DNA of 64,000 bases from Betaproteobacteria bacterium Ga0077540 (GCA_001464125.1 LNEP01000001.1:310001-374000); one strand, 5' to 3'; shown: positions 1 through 10,264, counted from the first letter of the stretch. Notes: generated by a model not told the origin, from the letters alone. Made by a program: numbers and translations.

Positions 1-101
1 CGCAACGTCCAGCCCAAATGAGCAAACCCGTGGCTAAATCTACACCAAAACCACAATTGGCTAAAACCGGCACCGATGATGGCGATTGGGAAGAGTTTTA
101 A
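1..101 (+). CDS. Methyl-accepting chemotaxis protein, C-terminal end only
   Basis: Only the last 32 codons of this gene are in the window, and its start lies to the left. The reading frame is open from base 3 to a TAA at 99-101. The visible tail is a Pro/Lys/Ala-rich flexible linker ending in KTGTDDGDWEEF. This is almost the same as the end of the complete MCP at 913-3558 ([12 protein letters not shown]), so this is probably a third tandem MCP. The last five residues, DWEEF, fit the xWxxF pentapeptide by which some receptors tether CheR and CheB. The assignment rests on similarity to the neighbour because no signalling domain is visible. Confidence 0.75.
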   Translation, partial: QRPAQMSKPVAKSTPKPQLAKTGTDDGDWEEF

Positions 102-130
102 TCATGCAGTAAGGTAAAAAATCTAGGTAA

Positions 131-160
131 AAAAAAGCGAGCTTTATGCTCGCTTTTTTT
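131..160 (+). terminator. Rho-independent terminator after the first MCP
   Basis: GCGAGC (137-142) pairs with GCTCGC (148-153) around a 5-nt loop. A run of A precedes the stem and seven T follow it. It lies 30 bases after the stop of the truncated MCP gene. Confidence 0.85.
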
Positions 161-386
161 ACTTTATTCAACGCCATTAGCAAACACAAAAAGTAAATAT
201 TGACGCGGGCTTAATGCCTGATTTTGTAACCAATATGTAATGAAATATTCCCAGTGAAAATTAATTGTAACTACATTGTAAAACACTTAAAGAATATGCT
301 AGCAACACCGTTAATTCTAATAAGTGGTTTTGGTTGTGTTCAAACAAATACTAAAACTTTTTTAAATCCTAGTTATTGGAGTTTTT

Positions 387-626
387 ATGGCAGTTAAATT
401 AGTAGCAACAGCATTCACAACATTGGTTTTGACTTTAGCAACACAGCAAGCACTAGCAGCGGAAGTATGTACAGTGTCCATGATGGGTCGAGTATGTTAC
501 GAAGAAGGTAGCCCAGAAGCCACTGCAGCACACATGAAGGGCAACGCTGTTGCAGATGCTGCCGCTAAGAAAAAAACAGAAGTTGCTGATGCCTCTAAGG
601 AAACCAAAAAATTAGTAAGTAAATAA
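387..626 (+). CDS. Small exported two-cysteine protein, unknown function
   Basis: A 79-residue protein whose family I do not recognise. The first 25 or so residues are a Sec signal peptide (Lys at position 4, hydrophobic core, ALAA cleavage site). The mature part starts EVCTVSMMGRVCYEEG, so two cysteines eight residues apart could form a disulfide. An Ala/Lys-rich, probably disordered tail follows. The start has a GGAG five bases upstream. The gene stands alone between two MCP genes and has its own terminator. The exported protein at 27530-27775 shares the layout Cys, MG, Cys, EE, HM(K/R), so the two look like paralogues. A periplasmic location is inferred. Confidence 0.75.
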   Translation: MAVKLVATAFTTLVLTLATQQALAAEVCTVSMMGRVCYEEGSPEATAAHMKGNAVADAAAKKKTEVADASKETKKLVSK

Positions 627-693
627 GCAGTATCACACTAAGCATAAATGCTCAATTTTCGATAATTTAATCGAATTTAGTTGTACCCACAGA

Positions 694-730
694 AACGCCC
701 CTAGGCATAACACCTAGGGGCGTTTTTTTT
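694..730 (+). terminator. Rho-independent terminator of the small exported protein gene
   Basis: A 12-bp perfect stem, AACGCCCCTAGG (694-705) with CCTAGGGGCGTT (713-724), with a 7-nt loop and a T run. The rest of 731-912 is the leader of the next MCP. It contains a further imperfect stem: GAGGGG-T5 at 774-784 with A5-CCCTC at 805-814. Confidence 0.9.
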
Positions 731-912
731 ACATGGAAATTTGTATTTAATTCGATCTGATTAACGATGAAAAGAGGGGTTTTTATGATGTTTATCTATT
801 AATCAAAAACCCTCAAGAAAGCACACAATTGTGTCGTTGAAGGTAGTAGTGAGAAAAGTTATTTAAGCCTATCAACCAAGCAGTTTAGAAATAAAAAAAC
901 CTGGAGAAAAGA

Positions 913-3558
913 ATGAGTGTTGCCAATAGAATGTACGCGTTAATTTTGCTAGCAGCGGTAGGGTTATTCTCGCTGTCAGGAATTAGCTACTTTCAGATGA
1001 ATCGTATTTACGAAACCACGAATTTCGCTAATAAAAGCTCAGCACCCAGTGTACAAACACTAGATGACGCGTTGGCTCAATTTGAACGTTTAAATAGCCT
1101 TATCTGGCAACACATGCTAAATACCGATAGTGGCAAGATGCAAGTGATTGAATCACAAGTAGCTGAAACACATCAATTACTCACAACGACACTCAAAAAC
1201 TACGAAAAGAACAACCTCAGTAACACTAAAGACAAAGCATTACTTGATAAAGACTTTGAGATGTTAGCGGCTTATGACCAAATGGGTGGCGAAGTGCTTA
1301 CCCTTTCATTGGCGAACAAGAAAAATATCGCACGTGATACGTTGCTTGCTTCTTCAGACAAAATTGAGCAAGTGCAACAAGCCATTAAAGCACATCGTGA
1401 GTACAACTTTGAGTTAGGCCAAGTCAGTGCTCAACAAGCGGCAGAAATGAAAAATAGCGCTGTGCTATTGTTGCTAGTGATTGCTGGCTTAATTGTCACT
1501 GCCGTTATTTCAATTGGCTTGTATATCAAACGTAACTTGTTGCAACAGCTTGGTATGGAGCCTTCCGAACTATCTGTCATTGCCAAGAACTTTGTTGAGG
1601 GCAATCTCACGCAAAAAATTGTCTTGCCCGAATCAGATAAAGCAAGCGTGGCGTACTCAATACGCACATTACAAAAGACCTTAGATGGTTTAGTGCAGTC
1701 TTTACAATACGTGAGTCAGCAACATGATGCTGGCGACATCGACTGCACGGTGGATGACACACGCTTTAAAGGCGGTTATGGAGAGATGGCCAAAGGCATC
1801 AATAAGATGGTAGCTGGTCATATAGATATGAATAAAAAAGCCATCAGCGTAGTCCAAGCTTTTGGTGAAGGTAATCTCACCGCAACACTCGAGCAGTTCC
1901 CTGGAAAAAAAGCATTTGTGAATGAAGCTATTGAGCAAGTGCGTGCCAATATTCAAGCACTTGTCTCAGATGTAGATCAGTTGGCACATTCTGCGGTGGA
2001 AGGTCAACTCTCAACGCGAGCAGATGCAAGTAAGCATCAAGGAGATTTTTATAAAATCGTGCAAGGCGTTAACAACACATTAGACGCTGTGATCACGCCG
2101 CTCAATATGGCTGCAAGCTACGTAGATAGTATTGCAAAAGGCAACATCCCTTCCAAAATCACGGATGACTACCATGGTGACTTTAACACCATCAAAAACA
2201 ACCTGAATACCTGTATTGATGCTGTAAACGCGTTAGTTGCAGATACATCGATGCTGGCGCAATCCGCTGTAGATGGTAACCTTTCTACACGTGCAGATAT
2301 AGGCAAACATCAAGGTGATTTCCGTAAGATAGTAGAAGGTGTGAACGCAACACTGGATTCTGTGATTACACCGCTGAATATGGCGGCTGAGTATGTGGAA
2401 AACATCTCAAAAGGGAATATCCCAGAGAAAATTGTTGACCACTACAACGGTGACTTTAACGTCATTAAGAGCAACCTGAATACGTGTATTGAGGCGGTGA
2501 ATCGTCTAGTAACCGATGCCAATATGCTTGCACAAGCAGCCGCAGATGGACGCGTAACACAGCGTGCCGATGCGAATCAACATCAAGGTGATTACCGCAA
2601 GATTGTTGAGGGTATGAATGAGACCCTAGACATGATTGTGACTCCGATTACCACTGTCAAAGTTGCGGCAGAAACCATTAACACCGCAGCAAAAGAAATT
2701 GCACAAGGCAACTCTGATTTGAGTCGTCGTACCGAAGAGCAAGCTGCCAACTTAGAGAAAACAGCCTCTAGCATGGATGAGCTATCAAGTACCGTCAAAC
2801 AAAACGCGGACAATGCCAAACAAGCCAACCAACTTGCCATTACTGCCTCTGATGTGGCTGTAAAAGGTGGTCAAGCCGTGGGTGAGGTGGTCAATACCAT
2901 GAGCGCCATTAACGATAGTGCACGCAAAATTGAAGACATTATTTCTGTCATCGACGGTATTGCTTTCCAAACCAATATTCTTGCGCTCAACGCCGCGGTT
3001 GAAGCTGCACGTGCAGGTGAACAAGGCCGTGGTTTTGCGGTTGTTGCGGGTGAAGTGCGAAGCCTGGCGCAACGTTCTGCCAGTGCTGCCAAAGAGATTA
3101 AAGAATTGATTACTGATTCCGTCAATAAAACCACGGAAGGTACTAAGCAAGTAGAAACTGCCGGTGCCACCATGCAAGAGATTGTTTCTTCTGTGAAACA
3201 TGTGGCTGACATCATTGCAGAAATTTCTGCGGCTTCTCAAGAGCAAAGTGTGGGCATTTCACATGTGAATGACGCAATTATTCGTATGGATGACACCACA
3301 CAACAAAACACTGCATTGGTGGAGCAAGCTGCAGCCGCGGCAGAGTCACTGATGGAGCAAGCCGATGAGCTGATGAATACGGTGAGTGTGTTTAGCATTG
3401 AAGGCAGTGCAGCTTCGCATCGAATAGCGCCAAAAAGTGCGCCAAAAAGCGTGGCTAGTATACCTAAGAGCAAGCCGAGCATAGTCGTCAATAAAGCACC
3501 AGTAGCAGCAACATATGCAAAAACAGGTACAGACGATGCTGATTGGGCAGAGTTTTAA
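913..3558 (+). CDS. Methyl-accepting chemotaxis protein with tandem HAMP-like repeats
   Basis: An 881-residue receptor. Residues about 8-28 form TM1, followed by a periplasmic helical domain of the 4HB_MCP type (about 30-180). TM2 is at about 183-206. A long cytoplasmic stretch follows, with HAMP-like units, including two 91-residue direct repeats from residue 350 and a partial third. The signalling domain (about 600-830) has the conserved hairpin tip [20 protein letters not shown] and then [12 protein letters not shown]. The protein ends in DWAEF, an xWxxF motif that in other receptors binds CheR and CheB. The start is preceded by GGAG. It lies upstream of a second MCP (43-base gap) and the che genes. 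The ligand cannot be read from the sequence; a C1 compound is only a guess from the genome context. Confidence 0.93.
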   Translation: MSVANRMYALILLAAVGLFSLSGISYFQMNRIYETTNFANKSSAPSVQTLDDALAQFERLNSLIWQHMLNTDSGKMQVIESQVAETHQLLTTTLKNYEKNNLSNTKDKALLDKDFEMLAAYDQMGGEVLTLSLANKKNIARDTLLASSDKIEQVQQAIKAHREYNFELGQVSAQQAAEMKNSAVLLLLVIAGLIVTAVISIGLYIKRNLLQQLGMEPSELSVIAKNFVEGNLTQKIVLPESDKASVAYSIRTLQKTLDGLVQSLQYVSQQHDAGDIDCTVDDTRFKGGYGEMAKGINKMVAGHIDMNKKAISVVQAFGEGNLTATLEQFPGKKAFVNEAIEQVRANIQALVSDVDQLAHSAVEGQLSTRADASKHQGDFYKIVQGVNNTLDAVITPLNMAASYVDSIAKGNIPSKITDDYHGDFNTIKNNLNTCIDAVNALVADTSMLAQSAVDGNLSTRADIGKHQGDFRKIVEGVNATLDSVITPLNMAAEYVENISKGNIPEKIVDHYNGDFNVIKSNLNTCIEAVNRLVTDANMLAQAAADGRVTQRADANQHQGDYRKIVEGMNETLDMIVTPITTVKVAAETINTAAKEIAQGNSDLSRRTEEQAANLEKTASSMDELSSTVKQNADNAKQANQLAITASDVAVKGGQAVGEVVNTMSAINDSARKIEDIISVIDGIAFQTNILALNAAVEAARAGEQGRGFAVVAGEVRSLAQRSASAAKEIKELITDSVNKTTEGTKQVETAGATMQEIVSSVKHVADIIAEISAASQEQSVGISHVNDAIIRMDDTTQQNTALVEQAAAAAESLMEQADELMNTVSVFSIEGSAASHRIAPKSAPKSVASIPKSKPSIVVNKAPVAATYAKTGTDDADWAEF
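1960..2505 (+). repeat. Two 273-bp in-frame direct repeats within the MCP gene
   Basis: Two consecutive in-frame units, 1960-2232 and 2233-2505, encode 91-residue repeats. Both contain (L/V)[30 protein letters not shown] or HGDFN, and NLNTCI(D/E)AVN. A third, truncated copy starts at 2506 and runs into the signalling domain. The repeat length suits a pair of HAMP-like modules. The repeats probably arose by unequal duplication. Confidence 0.85.
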
Positions 3559-3601
3559 TTAAGCAAGCATTTAAGTATTTAGAGCATTTAAAGGAATAGA
3601 C

Positions 3602-6142
3602 ATGAAACTGACTGTTGCAAAAAAAATGATGGGGTTGGTACTGATCAGCGTACTAGGATTGGTTGGCTTGGCTGCATTGAGTCAACACCAACTGAGTTCG
3701 GTGTTTGATAAGACGAATTATGCCAATCAGAATAGCTTGCCTAGCATTATGGCGATTGATGATATTCGTTATAAATTCAACACGTTACGCATTAGATTGT
3801 CTAACCATACTATGCTGGCTGCACCAGAAAAAATGCGCGAAGTAGAAGGTGCAATTAAAACGCTAGAGTCTGAACTAAAAGCTAGCTTGAAAGCCTATGA
3901 GCCACTCATTGCTGATGAAAATGATAAGGCTTTACTGACAGAAGTTGCTGCAAACTTAGATGTGTATTTTTTGCGTATGCAACCAATTATTAATGCATCT
4001 AGTATCAATAAAAAAGATATTGCACGTGAGCTATATGTAGCAATACGTACTCCAGCAGAACAAGCCAATGAGAGCATTACACGCCATATGGAATACAACG
4101 TGAGTATGGCTAAACAAAGTGCTTTAGATGCTGCTGCAGTGAAAAGTGTATCAGCTAAATTAACGCTGACCATTGCCGTATTGGTGGTGCTGGCAATATT
4201 TGGTTTGGGCTTCTATATCACACGTAACTTGCTACAACAATTGGGCGGTGAGCCTGCCGATGTGGCGAATATTGCCAATAACATTGCCAATGGTGATTTA
4301 AATAGCCCAATCAGGGTAAGCGCTGAAGATAAAGACAGCTTAATGGCCTCTATGTATCAAATGCAGCAAACGCTCAAAAGTGTGATTGAAGAGCAAAGCC
4401 ATATGTCTGCAGAAAACAAAGCAGGCAATATTGATGCAGTTATCAATGTATCTGCATTCCAAGGTAGCTACAAAACCATGGCGGAGAACGTCAATTATAT
4501 GGCGGCTAACCAAGCAGAAGTCATGCGCAAAGTCACCACCTGTATTTCTGAATTCTCTAAAGGTAACTTCGATGCACCTTTGGAAAAATTTCCAGGTAAA
4601 CGTGCGTTTATTAATGAGAGTGTTGAGCTGTTACGCAATAACATCAAAACATTTATTGCCGATACAAAAGAAATGTCTAACCAGCATGATGCCGGTGATG
4701 TGGATGCTTATATCGAAGCGGAAAAATACACTGGTGCTTATGCTGAGATGGTCAACAGCGTAAACAGCATGGTGCACGCACACGTGCAAGAAAAAGAAGA
4801 GATGATTCAAGTGATGAAGTTGCTGGGTGACGGTAACTTTGCAGTAGAAATTCAGCAATACCCAGGCAAAAAAGCCGAAATCAACAAAAACCTAGATCGC
4901 CTACAAGGCAAGCTCAAAGGCATCTTGGAATCTGTGAAATGGGTAACTGAGGAACATACCAAAGGCAATATCGATATGTCCCTACATGCCCATATGTTTA
5001 AAGGTGGTTTCTCAGAAATTGCGGCGGCCGTGAATACCATCGTGGGTGGCCAAATGGACATGACAGAAAAAGCTTTAGCTTGCGTGAAACAGTTTGGTGA
5101 GGGTAATTTTGATGCACCACTTGAACAGTTCCCAGGCAAAAAAGCGTATGTGAATGAAGCGATTGAGCAAGTACGTGTGAACCTAAAAGCCTTGAATGCG
5201 GATGCGCAAATGTTGGCAGATGCAGCGAAAGAAGGCCGTATTAGCGTACGTGCTGATGTGACACGACACCAAGGCGATTTCCGCAAGATTGTAGAAGGTG
5301 TGAATGAAACGCTTGAAATGATTGTGGGCCCGATTATTACAGTGAAATCTGCAGCAGATGCGATTAACACGGCTGCCAAAGAGATTGCACAAGGCAACTC
5401 TGATTTAAGCCGCCGTACTGAAGACCAGGCCAGCAGTTTAGAAAAAACGGCATCCAGCATGGATCAGTTAGCGGGTACTGTAAAACTGAATGCAGAAAAT
5501 GCAAAACAAGCTAATCAACTAGCCTTGGCATCATCAACTGTAGCCGTAAAAGGCGGTGAGGCAGTAGGTCAAGTGGTGAATACCATGAGCGCCATTAACG
5601 ACAGTGCGCGCAAAATTGAAGACATTATTTCTGTGATTGATGGCATTGCTTTCCAAACCAATATCTTGGCGCTTAACGCTGCGGTAGAAGCTGCGCGTGC
5701 GGGTGAGCAAGGCCGCGGCTTTGCGGTAGTGGCGGCCGAAGTGCGTAACTTGGCACAACGCTCCTCTACAGCAGCTAAAGAAATTAAAGAGTTGATTACG
5801 GATTCTGTGAATAAAACCACTGAAGGTACTAAACAAGTTGAAATGGCTGGCGAGACCATGCAAGAGATCGTGACATCGGTAAAACGCGTGTCAGACATTA
5901 TTGCTGAGATTGCCGCCGCTTCTGGTGAGCAAAGCGTGGGGATTGCGCAAGTCAATGAAGCCATCATGAAGATGGATGACGTGACTCAGCAAAACACGGC
6001 ATTGGTGGAAGAAGCCGCTGCTGCTGCTGAATCATTGATGGAACAAGCGGATGAGTTAACACAAACCGTCAGTGTGTTTAGTCTTGAAAGTGGCCAGCAG
6101 CAACGTTACGAAACTGAGTATTTAAAAGTTAGCAATGGTTAA
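3602..6142 (+). CDS. Methyl-accepting chemotaxis protein lacking the C-terminal tether
   Basis: An 846-residue receptor of the same design as its upstream neighbour: TM1 near the N-terminus, a 4HB-type periplasmic domain, TM2 at about 183-205, and serial HAMP-like units. The motif GNFDAPLE(K/Q)FPGK occurs twice and a degenerate form, [13 protein letters not shown], lies between. The signalling domain carries [20 protein letters not shown]. The signalling domains of the two MCPs are nearly identical, but the periplasmic parts differ, which points to duplication followed by change in sensing. Unlike the other two MCPs, it ends ...EYLKVSNG with no xWxxF motif, so it may depend on its neighbours for methylation. 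AAAGGA precedes the start. Ligand unknown. Confidence 0.93.
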   Translation: MKLTVAKKMMGLVLISVLGLVGLAALSQHQLSSVFDKTNYANQNSLPSIMAIDDIRYKFNTLRIRLSNHTMLAAPEKMREVEGAIKTLESELKASLKAYEPLIADENDKALLTEVAANLDVYFLRMQPIINASSINKKDIARELYVAIRTPAEQANESITRHMEYNVSMAKQSALDAAAVKSVSAKLTLTIAVLVVLAIFGLGFYITRNLLQQLGGEPADVANIANNIANGDLNSPIRVSAEDKDSLMASMYQMQQTLKSVIEEQSHMSAENKAGNIDAVINVSAFQGSYKTMAENVNYMAANQAEVMRKVTTCISEFSKGNFDAPLEKFPGKRAFINESVELLRNNIKTFIADTKEMSNQHDAGDVDAYIEAEKYTGAYAEMVNSVNSMVHAHVQEKEEMIQVMKLLGDGNFAVEIQQYPGKKAEINKNLDRLQGKLKGILESVKWVTEEHTKGNIDMSLHAHMFKGGFSEIAAAVNTIVGGQMDMTEKALACVKQFGEGNFDAPLEQFPGKKAYVNEAIEQVRVNLKALNADAQMLADAAKEGRISVRADVTRHQGDFRKIVEGVNETLEMIVGPIITVKSAADAINTAAKEIAQGNSDLSRRTEDQASSLEKTASSMDQLAGTVKLNAENAKQANQLALASSTVAVKGGEAVGQVVNTMSAINDSARKIEDIISVIDGIAFQTNILALNAAVEAARAGEQGRGFAVVAAEVRNLAQRSSTAAKEIKELITDSVNKTTEGTKQVEMAGETMQEIVTSVKRVSDIIAEIAAASGEQSVGIAQVNEAIMKMDDVTQQNTALVEEAAAAAESLMEQADELTQTVSVFSLESGQQQRYETEYLKVSNG

Positions 6143-6274
6143 ACAGTCTTTTTCGACAAATTGTTTAGCCCTGAAGTAGTAGTTAATAGTAGATGTAGTA
6201 GAAGTAAAACAAGTGCGACAGAGGTAAGGGTTGCAAATTTTTGAAGTGTGTTTGTTGATATTAGGAGAAATAAA

Positions 6275-6961
6275 ATGGCTGTAATTGATCGAGTATTAAT
6301 TGGCGAAGGTTTAGTCATCGAAGAACGTCCAGATGGTTCAGGCCTCGATTTGAAAAATGTGGCGCACATTGACTTAGTCATGGGCCCACGCGGTAGCGCT
6401 GCAGAAGACGCATTTTGTCGTACGCTCACCGACCAAAAACAAGGAGTAAATGGTTTATTGGCGATTGCAGCGCCAAACATGATGGTCAAACCAAACACAG
6501 TAATGTTTAACAAAGTGACGATTAAAGATGGTCGTCAAGCAGTACAAATGTTTGGCCCAGCACAACGCGGTGTAGCGATGGCAGTGATGGAGTGTGTGGA
6601 AGACGGCACCATTCCTGTAGAAGAAGCTGATGACGTGTATATCTGCGTAGGTGTATTTATTGACCACAAAGCAGACATGGATGACCGTATTCAAGACTGG
6701 AACTACCGCGCAACTAAAATGGCGATTAAAGCGGCCGTTGCACGTGAGCCAAAAGCGGCTGAAGTGTTGAAACATTACAAAGAAGCATTGCATCCATTTG
6801 CTGCAACTAAACAACGTCGCGTTGAAGATCACGCGTACGCATTAGCGATTGAGCAAATGAAATCACGCAACCCATTGACACCAAAACCAACGGTTGTGGA
6901 CGCTGCTGATAAAGCCTTGGATCAAATGAAACAACGTAAAGGCTTAGTCGCACACGACTAA
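6275..6961 (+). CDS. Formaldehyde-activating enzyme (Fae) homologue with C-terminal extension
   Basis: A 228-residue protein. Residues about 8-176 match Fae, which condenses formaldehyde with tetrahydromethanopterin to methylene-H4MPT. Visible Fae hallmarks are [12 protein letters not shown], with the catalytic His at residue 31, then [19 protein letters not shown], the ADD(V/L) segment and the terminal HPFA. Canonical Fae ends near HPFA at about 170 residues. This one has a roughly 52-residue Lys/Arg/Gln-rich helical extension (177-228), so it is a paralogue type, probably not the main Fae. The ATG at 6275 is chosen because AGGAG lies seven bases upstream. It sits between an MCP and cheR, which suggests a link to formaldehyde sensing or taxis. 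That link is inference. Confidence 0.88.
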   Translation: MAVIDRVLIGEGLVIEERPDGSGLDLKNVAHIDLVMGPRGSAAEDAFCRTLTDQKQGVNGLLAIAAPNMMVKPNTVMFNKVTIKDGRQAVQMFGPAQRGVAMAVMECVEDGTIPVEEADDVYICVGVFIDHKADMDDRIQDWNYRATKMAIKAAVAREPKAAEVLKHYKEALHPFAATKQRRVEDHAYALAIEQMKSRNPLTPKPTVVDAADKALDQMKQRKGLVAHD

Positions 6962-6983
6962 TGGTGGTGACATCAATCTAGTG

Positions 6984-7023
6984 AGCAATCTTAGGCGTTA
7001 CAGACGTTACGCCTTTGATTGCT
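6984..7023 (+). other. Long intergenic stem-loop between the fae homologue and cheR
   Basis: AGCAATC (6984-6990) and AGGCGT (6993-6998) pair with ACGCCT (7009-7014) and GATTGCT (7017-7023). The two stems are separated by a symmetrical TT/TT internal loop, and the hairpin loop is 10 nt. No T run follows, so this is not a standard terminator. It could be an RNA-processing or stability element that separates the expression of fae from cheR. Confidence 0.6.
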
Positions 7024-7092
7024 AGCTACAGATGTTTAGCATGCAACATCAGGGTTGATGTTGAACAGATAGTTTTGATATGAAAGTATGCA

Positions 7093-7974
7093 ATGCTAAA
7101 AGAAAAATACCAAGATGAACGGGAGTTTGAATTTACGGCGCAAGACTTTGCACGCGTACGTAAATTAATTTATCAGCACGCTGGTATTTCCCTCTCTGAT
7201 GCAAAGACCGACATGGTCTACAGTCGCATTGGCCGCAGATTGCGTGCGGTGGGGCATGATTCTTTTAAGCAATACTTAGACGATTTAGAACAAAACCAAA
7301 ATCCGGATGAGTGGGAAGCCTTTACCAATGCGCTAACTACTAATTTAACCTCTTTCTTTAGAGAAGAGCATCATTTTCCAATTTTGGCTGATCACCTAGT
7401 GAAACTGCAAAAACCCATACGTATTTGGTGTTCAGCAGCTTCTACAGGTGAGGAGCCCTATACCATTGCCATGACGGCATGCGAAGCCTTTGGCACACTC
7501 AAGCCACCTGTTGAAATTTATGCCACAGACATTGATACCAATGTGCTGGCCACCGCATCTAGAGGGGTGTACCCGTATGAGCGCGTGAGCAAGCTCTCCG
7601 AAAAACGTCGTCGAGAGTTTTTTCAAAAAGGCACCGGACAGAACGAGGGGAGTGTGCGAGTACGCAACGAATTAAGAAGCTTAATTACGTTTGCACAACT
7701 CAATTTATTAGATGAACAATGGCCGATGAAAGAGCAGTTCGATGCCATTTTTTGTAGGAATGTCATGATCTATTTTGACAAACCTACACAAACCAAAATT
7801 TTAAGCCGTTTCGTGCCGCTGATGAAGTCAAACACACTGTTGTTTGCTGGACATTCCGAGAACTTTCTCTATGTCTCAACTGCACTTCAGCTGTTGGGCA
7901 AAACGGTATACCAACTTAAAAATACCAGCGCTACTAGTCGCATTGTTGCACTTAAGCAAGGAGCAACGGCATGA
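7093..7974 (+). CDS. cheR: Chemotaxis protein methyltransferase CheR
   Basis: A 293-residue SAM-dependent enzyme that methylates glutamates on MCP signalling helices. The N-terminal helical domain (about 10-90) contains the GRRLRAVG-type basic helix. The catalytic domain has WCSAASTGEEPYTIAM (SAM binding) and IFCRNVMIYFDKPTQ, both diagnostic of CheR. Its beta-subdomain would dock the xWxxF tails found on two of the local MCPs. The start ATG has only a weak GAAAG upstream. It overlaps cheD by four bases (ATGA), so the two are translationally coupled. Confidence 0.96.
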   Translation: MLKEKYQDEREFEFTAQDFARVRKLIYQHAGISLSDAKTDMVYSRIGRRLRAVGHDSFKQYLDDLEQNQNPDEWEAFTNALTTNLTSFFREEHHFPILADHLVKLQKPIRIWCSAASTGEEPYTIAMTACEAFGTLKPPVEIYATDIDTNVLATASRGVYPYERVSKLSEKRRREFFQKGTGQNEGSVRVRNELRSLITFAQLNLLDEQWPMKEQFDAIFCRNVMIYFDKPTQTKILSRFVPLMKSNTLLFAGHSENFLYVSTALQLLGKTVYQLKNTSATSRIVALKQGATA

Positions 7975-8579
7975 CTGTAATGCATGAAGAGGTCGCCACT
8001 ACGCTGTATTTTGACCGCACCTTTGATTTAGATGCGGCCAAGATTTCACCTGGCGAATATTACTTTACCGACAAAAACATGCTCATTGTCACCGTGCTTG
8101 GTTCCTGCGTGTCTGCCTGCATTCGCGATACCGTGAGTGGGATTGGTGGCATGAATCACTTTATGTTGCCGGACAGTGCAAAGGCAGACAGGGATAGCCC
8201 GGTTTCAGAGTCTATGCGCTATGGCACCTATGCCATGGAGGTGCTGATTAATCAGCTTTTACGTAACGGTGCGCGCAGAGAAAATCTGGAAGCCAAAATT
8301 TTTGGCGGCGGCAACGTGTTACGTAGTTTTACCACCAATAACGTGGGCGATAGGAATGCAGCATTTGTAAAACAGTATTTAAAAGACGAGGGTATACGTG
8401 TGACAGGGGAAGACCTGTTGGATATTTACCCGCGCAAAGTGTACTTCTTTCCCAAAACCGGCAAAGTGTTGGTGAAGAAGCTGAAACAATTGAACAACTA
8501 CACCTTGGTTAAACGTGAAGAAGCTTACTCAAGCAAACTCAAAACCAATGATGTGGGTGGTGAAGTGGATCTATTTTAA
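7971..8579 (+). CDS. cheD: Chemoreceptor glutamine deamidase CheD
   Basis: A 202-residue protein that deamidates specific MCP glutamines to methylatable glutamates. The CheD catalytic signature is present: VTVLGSCVSACIRD with the nucleophile Cys46, and GGMNHFMLP with His63. KIFGGGNVL and DLLDIYPRKVYFFPKTGKV are also typical. AAGGAG lies inside the end of cheR and fits the ATG at 7971. It belongs to a cheR-cheD-cheB adaptation module in which all three enzymes act on receptor methylation sites. Confidence 0.95.
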   Translation: MTVMHEEVATTLYFDRTFDLDAAKISPGEYYFTDKNMLIVTVLGSCVSACIRDTVSGIGGMNHFMLPDSAKADRDSPVSESMRYGTYAMEVLINQLLRNGARRENLEAKIFGGGNVLRSFTTNNVGDRNAAFVKQYLKDEGIRVTGEDLLDIYPRKVYFFPKTGKVLVKKLKQLNNYTLVKREEAYSSKLKTNDVGGEVDLF

Positions 8580-8648
8580 TCAACTTCATCCGTAGGATTG
8601 TAAAAGCTGTGTTGATGACAACGACGCGAAATTATTTGAAAGTAATGT

Positions 8649-9719
8649 ATGAAAACCAAAGTCTTAGTGATTGATGATTCTGCGCTTATCCGTAGCTTGC
8701 TGACGGAGATGATTAATCAGCAGAAAGATTTGGAAGTGGTGGGCGCTGCGCCAGATCCACTGATTGCGCGTGAAATGATTAAGCAATTGAATCCGGATGT
8801 GCTGACTCTGGATGTTGAAATGCCAAAGATGGATGGCTTGGATTTTCTAGAGAAGTTAATGCGTTTGCGTCCGATGCCAGTGCTCATGGTATCTACACTG
8901 ACTGAGCGTGGCTCAGAGATTACATTGCGTGCACTAGAACTAGGTGCTACCGACTTTGTAACCAAACCAAAGACTGCAATTACCGAAGGCATGCGTGAAT
9001 ATTCCAACATTATTGCCGACAAAATTCGCACCGCCGCCAAAGCAAAAATAGCTTGTTTGCAACGCTCTGCAAAGCCAGCGGCACAGGGTGAAACCTTGGG
9101 CATGCTTAAAAATCCGCTAATCAGTAGTGAAAAGCTCATTATTATCGGCGCATCTACTGGTGGTACCGAGGCGATTAAATCGTTTTTATTACAAATGCCG
9201 TCCGATTGCCCAGGCATTTTAATTACGCAACATATGCCGGCTGGGTTCACCAAATCTTTTGCAAATCGTTTGGATTCCCTATGCAAAATCTCAGTCACAG
9301 AAGCGGTAGATGGTCAACGGGTATTGCCAGGCCATGCGTATATCGCGCCAGGTGATAAACATTTATTGCTAGCGAGAAGCGGTGCCAATTACATCACCAA
9401 ACTCAGTGATGCAGAACCTGTGAATAGACACAAACCTTCAGTGGATGTGTTGTTTGATTCTGCAGCCACCAATGCTGGTAAAAACGCGATTGGCGTGATT
9501 TTAACCGGCATGGGTAAAGATGGTGCTGCAGGCATGGCTAGAATGAAGGAAGCAGGATCATTTAACTACGCACAAAATGAAGAAAGCTGTGTGGTGTACG
9601 GCATGCCAAGAGAGGCAGTAGCACATGGTGGGGTAGATGAGGTAGCGCATTTAACCGAGCTACCAAAATTAGTACTGACCTACCTCACGGAAAACAGCAC
9701 TAGGGCGCTACGCGTTTAG
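8649..9719 (+). CDS. cheB: Protein-glutamate methylesterase CheB
   Basis: A 356-residue response-regulator methylesterase that removes methyl groups from MCPs. The receiver domain (1-115) has acidic pocket residues Asp9 and Asp10, phosphoacceptor Asp55 ([12 protein letters not shown]) and Lys107. A linker leads to the esterase domain with the triad Ser169 ([11 protein letters not shown]), His195 (TQHMP) and Asp291 ([12 protein letters not shown]). It follows cheD by 69 bases and probably shares the cheRDB transcript. No strong ribosome site is seen before its ATG. The cheYZ pair after it has a separate promoter. Confidence 0.96.
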   Translation: MKTKVLVIDDSALIRSLLTEMINQQKDLEVVGAAPDPLIAREMIKQLNPDVLTLDVEMPKMDGLDFLEKLMRLRPMPVLMVSTLTERGSEITLRALELGATDFVTKPKTAITEGMREYSNIIADKIRTAAKAKIACLQRSAKPAAQGETLGMLKNPLISSEKLIIIGASTGGTEAIKSFLLQMPSDCPGILITQHMPAGFTKSFANRLDSLCKISVTEAVDGQRVLPGHAYIAPGDKHLLLARSGANYITKLSDAEPVNRHKPSVDVLFDSAATNAGKNAIGVILTGMGKDGAAGMARMKEAGSFNYAQNEESCVVYGMPREAVAHGGVDEVAHLTELPKLVLTYLTENSTRALRV

Positions 9720-9775
9720 TAAATAACAAACGCTAAATGCACAAACAAATATGTGTTTTTAGATGTACTTTAAGG

Positions 9776-9802
9776 TTTAGTTTAAGGATGTTTTGCCGAT
9801 AA
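9776..9802 (+). promoter_or_regulatory. Sigma-28 (FliA) type promoter for cheYZ
   Basis: TTTAGTTT (9776-9783) is a 6/8 match to the FliA -35 TAAAGTTT. It is followed by 11 bases and a perfect GCCGATAA -10 box (9795-9802). It lies about 64 bases upstream of the cheY start, which places cheY-cheZ in the late flagellar regulon. Confidence 0.75.
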
Positions 9803-9865
9803 TAAAGATAGGCGCACATTTAGCATATATATACATTTAATGAATAAACGGTAACGGAGTAAGAC

Positions 9866-10264
9866 ATGGCAAATCCCAATATGAAATTTTTAGTGGTCGA
9901 TGATTTTTCTACGATGCGTAGAATCGTCCGCAACTTACTGAAAGAGCTTGGCTACAGCAATGTAGAAGAGGCAGAAGACGGTGCCATTGGTTTAAGTAAG
10001 TTAAAGGGTGGCGATTTTGATTTTGTCGTATCGGACTGGAACATGCCGAATATGGATGGTCTCACCATGCTACAAAATATTCGCTCAGACCCTGCACTTA
10101 AACATTTGCCAGTGCTGATGGTGACGGCGGAGGCCAAAAAGGAAAACATTATTGCGGCGGCTGGCGCAGGTGCTAATGGTTATGTAGTAAAACCATTTAC
10201 AGCAGCCACGCTCGATGAAAAGCTATCTAAAATATTCGAGAAGCTTGAGAAAGCTGGAGCTTAA
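9866..10264 (+). CDS. cheY: Chemotaxis response regulator CheY
   Basis: A 132-residue single-domain receiver that, once phosphorylated by CheA, binds the flagellar switch protein FliM. The phosphorylation site and switch residues are all present: Asp12 and Asp13, phosphoacceptor Asp57 ([12 protein letters not shown]), Thr87, Tyr106 and Lys109. The ribosome site is GGAG, eight bases before the ATG. It is two bases from cheZ, so the two are co-transcribed, and a sigma-28-like promoter lies upstream. No cheA or cheW is in the window; they must lie elsewhere. Confidence 0.97.
   Translation: MANPNMKFLVVDDFSTMRRIVRNLLKELGYSNVEEAEDGAIGLSKLKGGDFDFVVSDWNMPNMDGLTMLQNIRSDPALKHLPVLMVTAEAKKENIIAAAGAGANGYVVKPFTAATLDEKLSKIFEKLEKAGA

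Noticed and set aside
2785..3246. Long antisense frames inside the MCP signalling domains (also 5569-5967)
   Set aside because: They mirror the highly conserved helical signalling domain, give Ser/Ala-rich low-complexity proteins with no ribosome site, and appear in both MCPs for that reason.
4852..5460. 202-residue antisense frame in the second MCP
   Set aside because: It is a shadow of the coding strand. Composition is atypical, and no start site is present.
8717..9298. 193-residue antisense frame in cheB
   Set aside because: Shadow of a well-conserved gene; no ribosome site or family motif.
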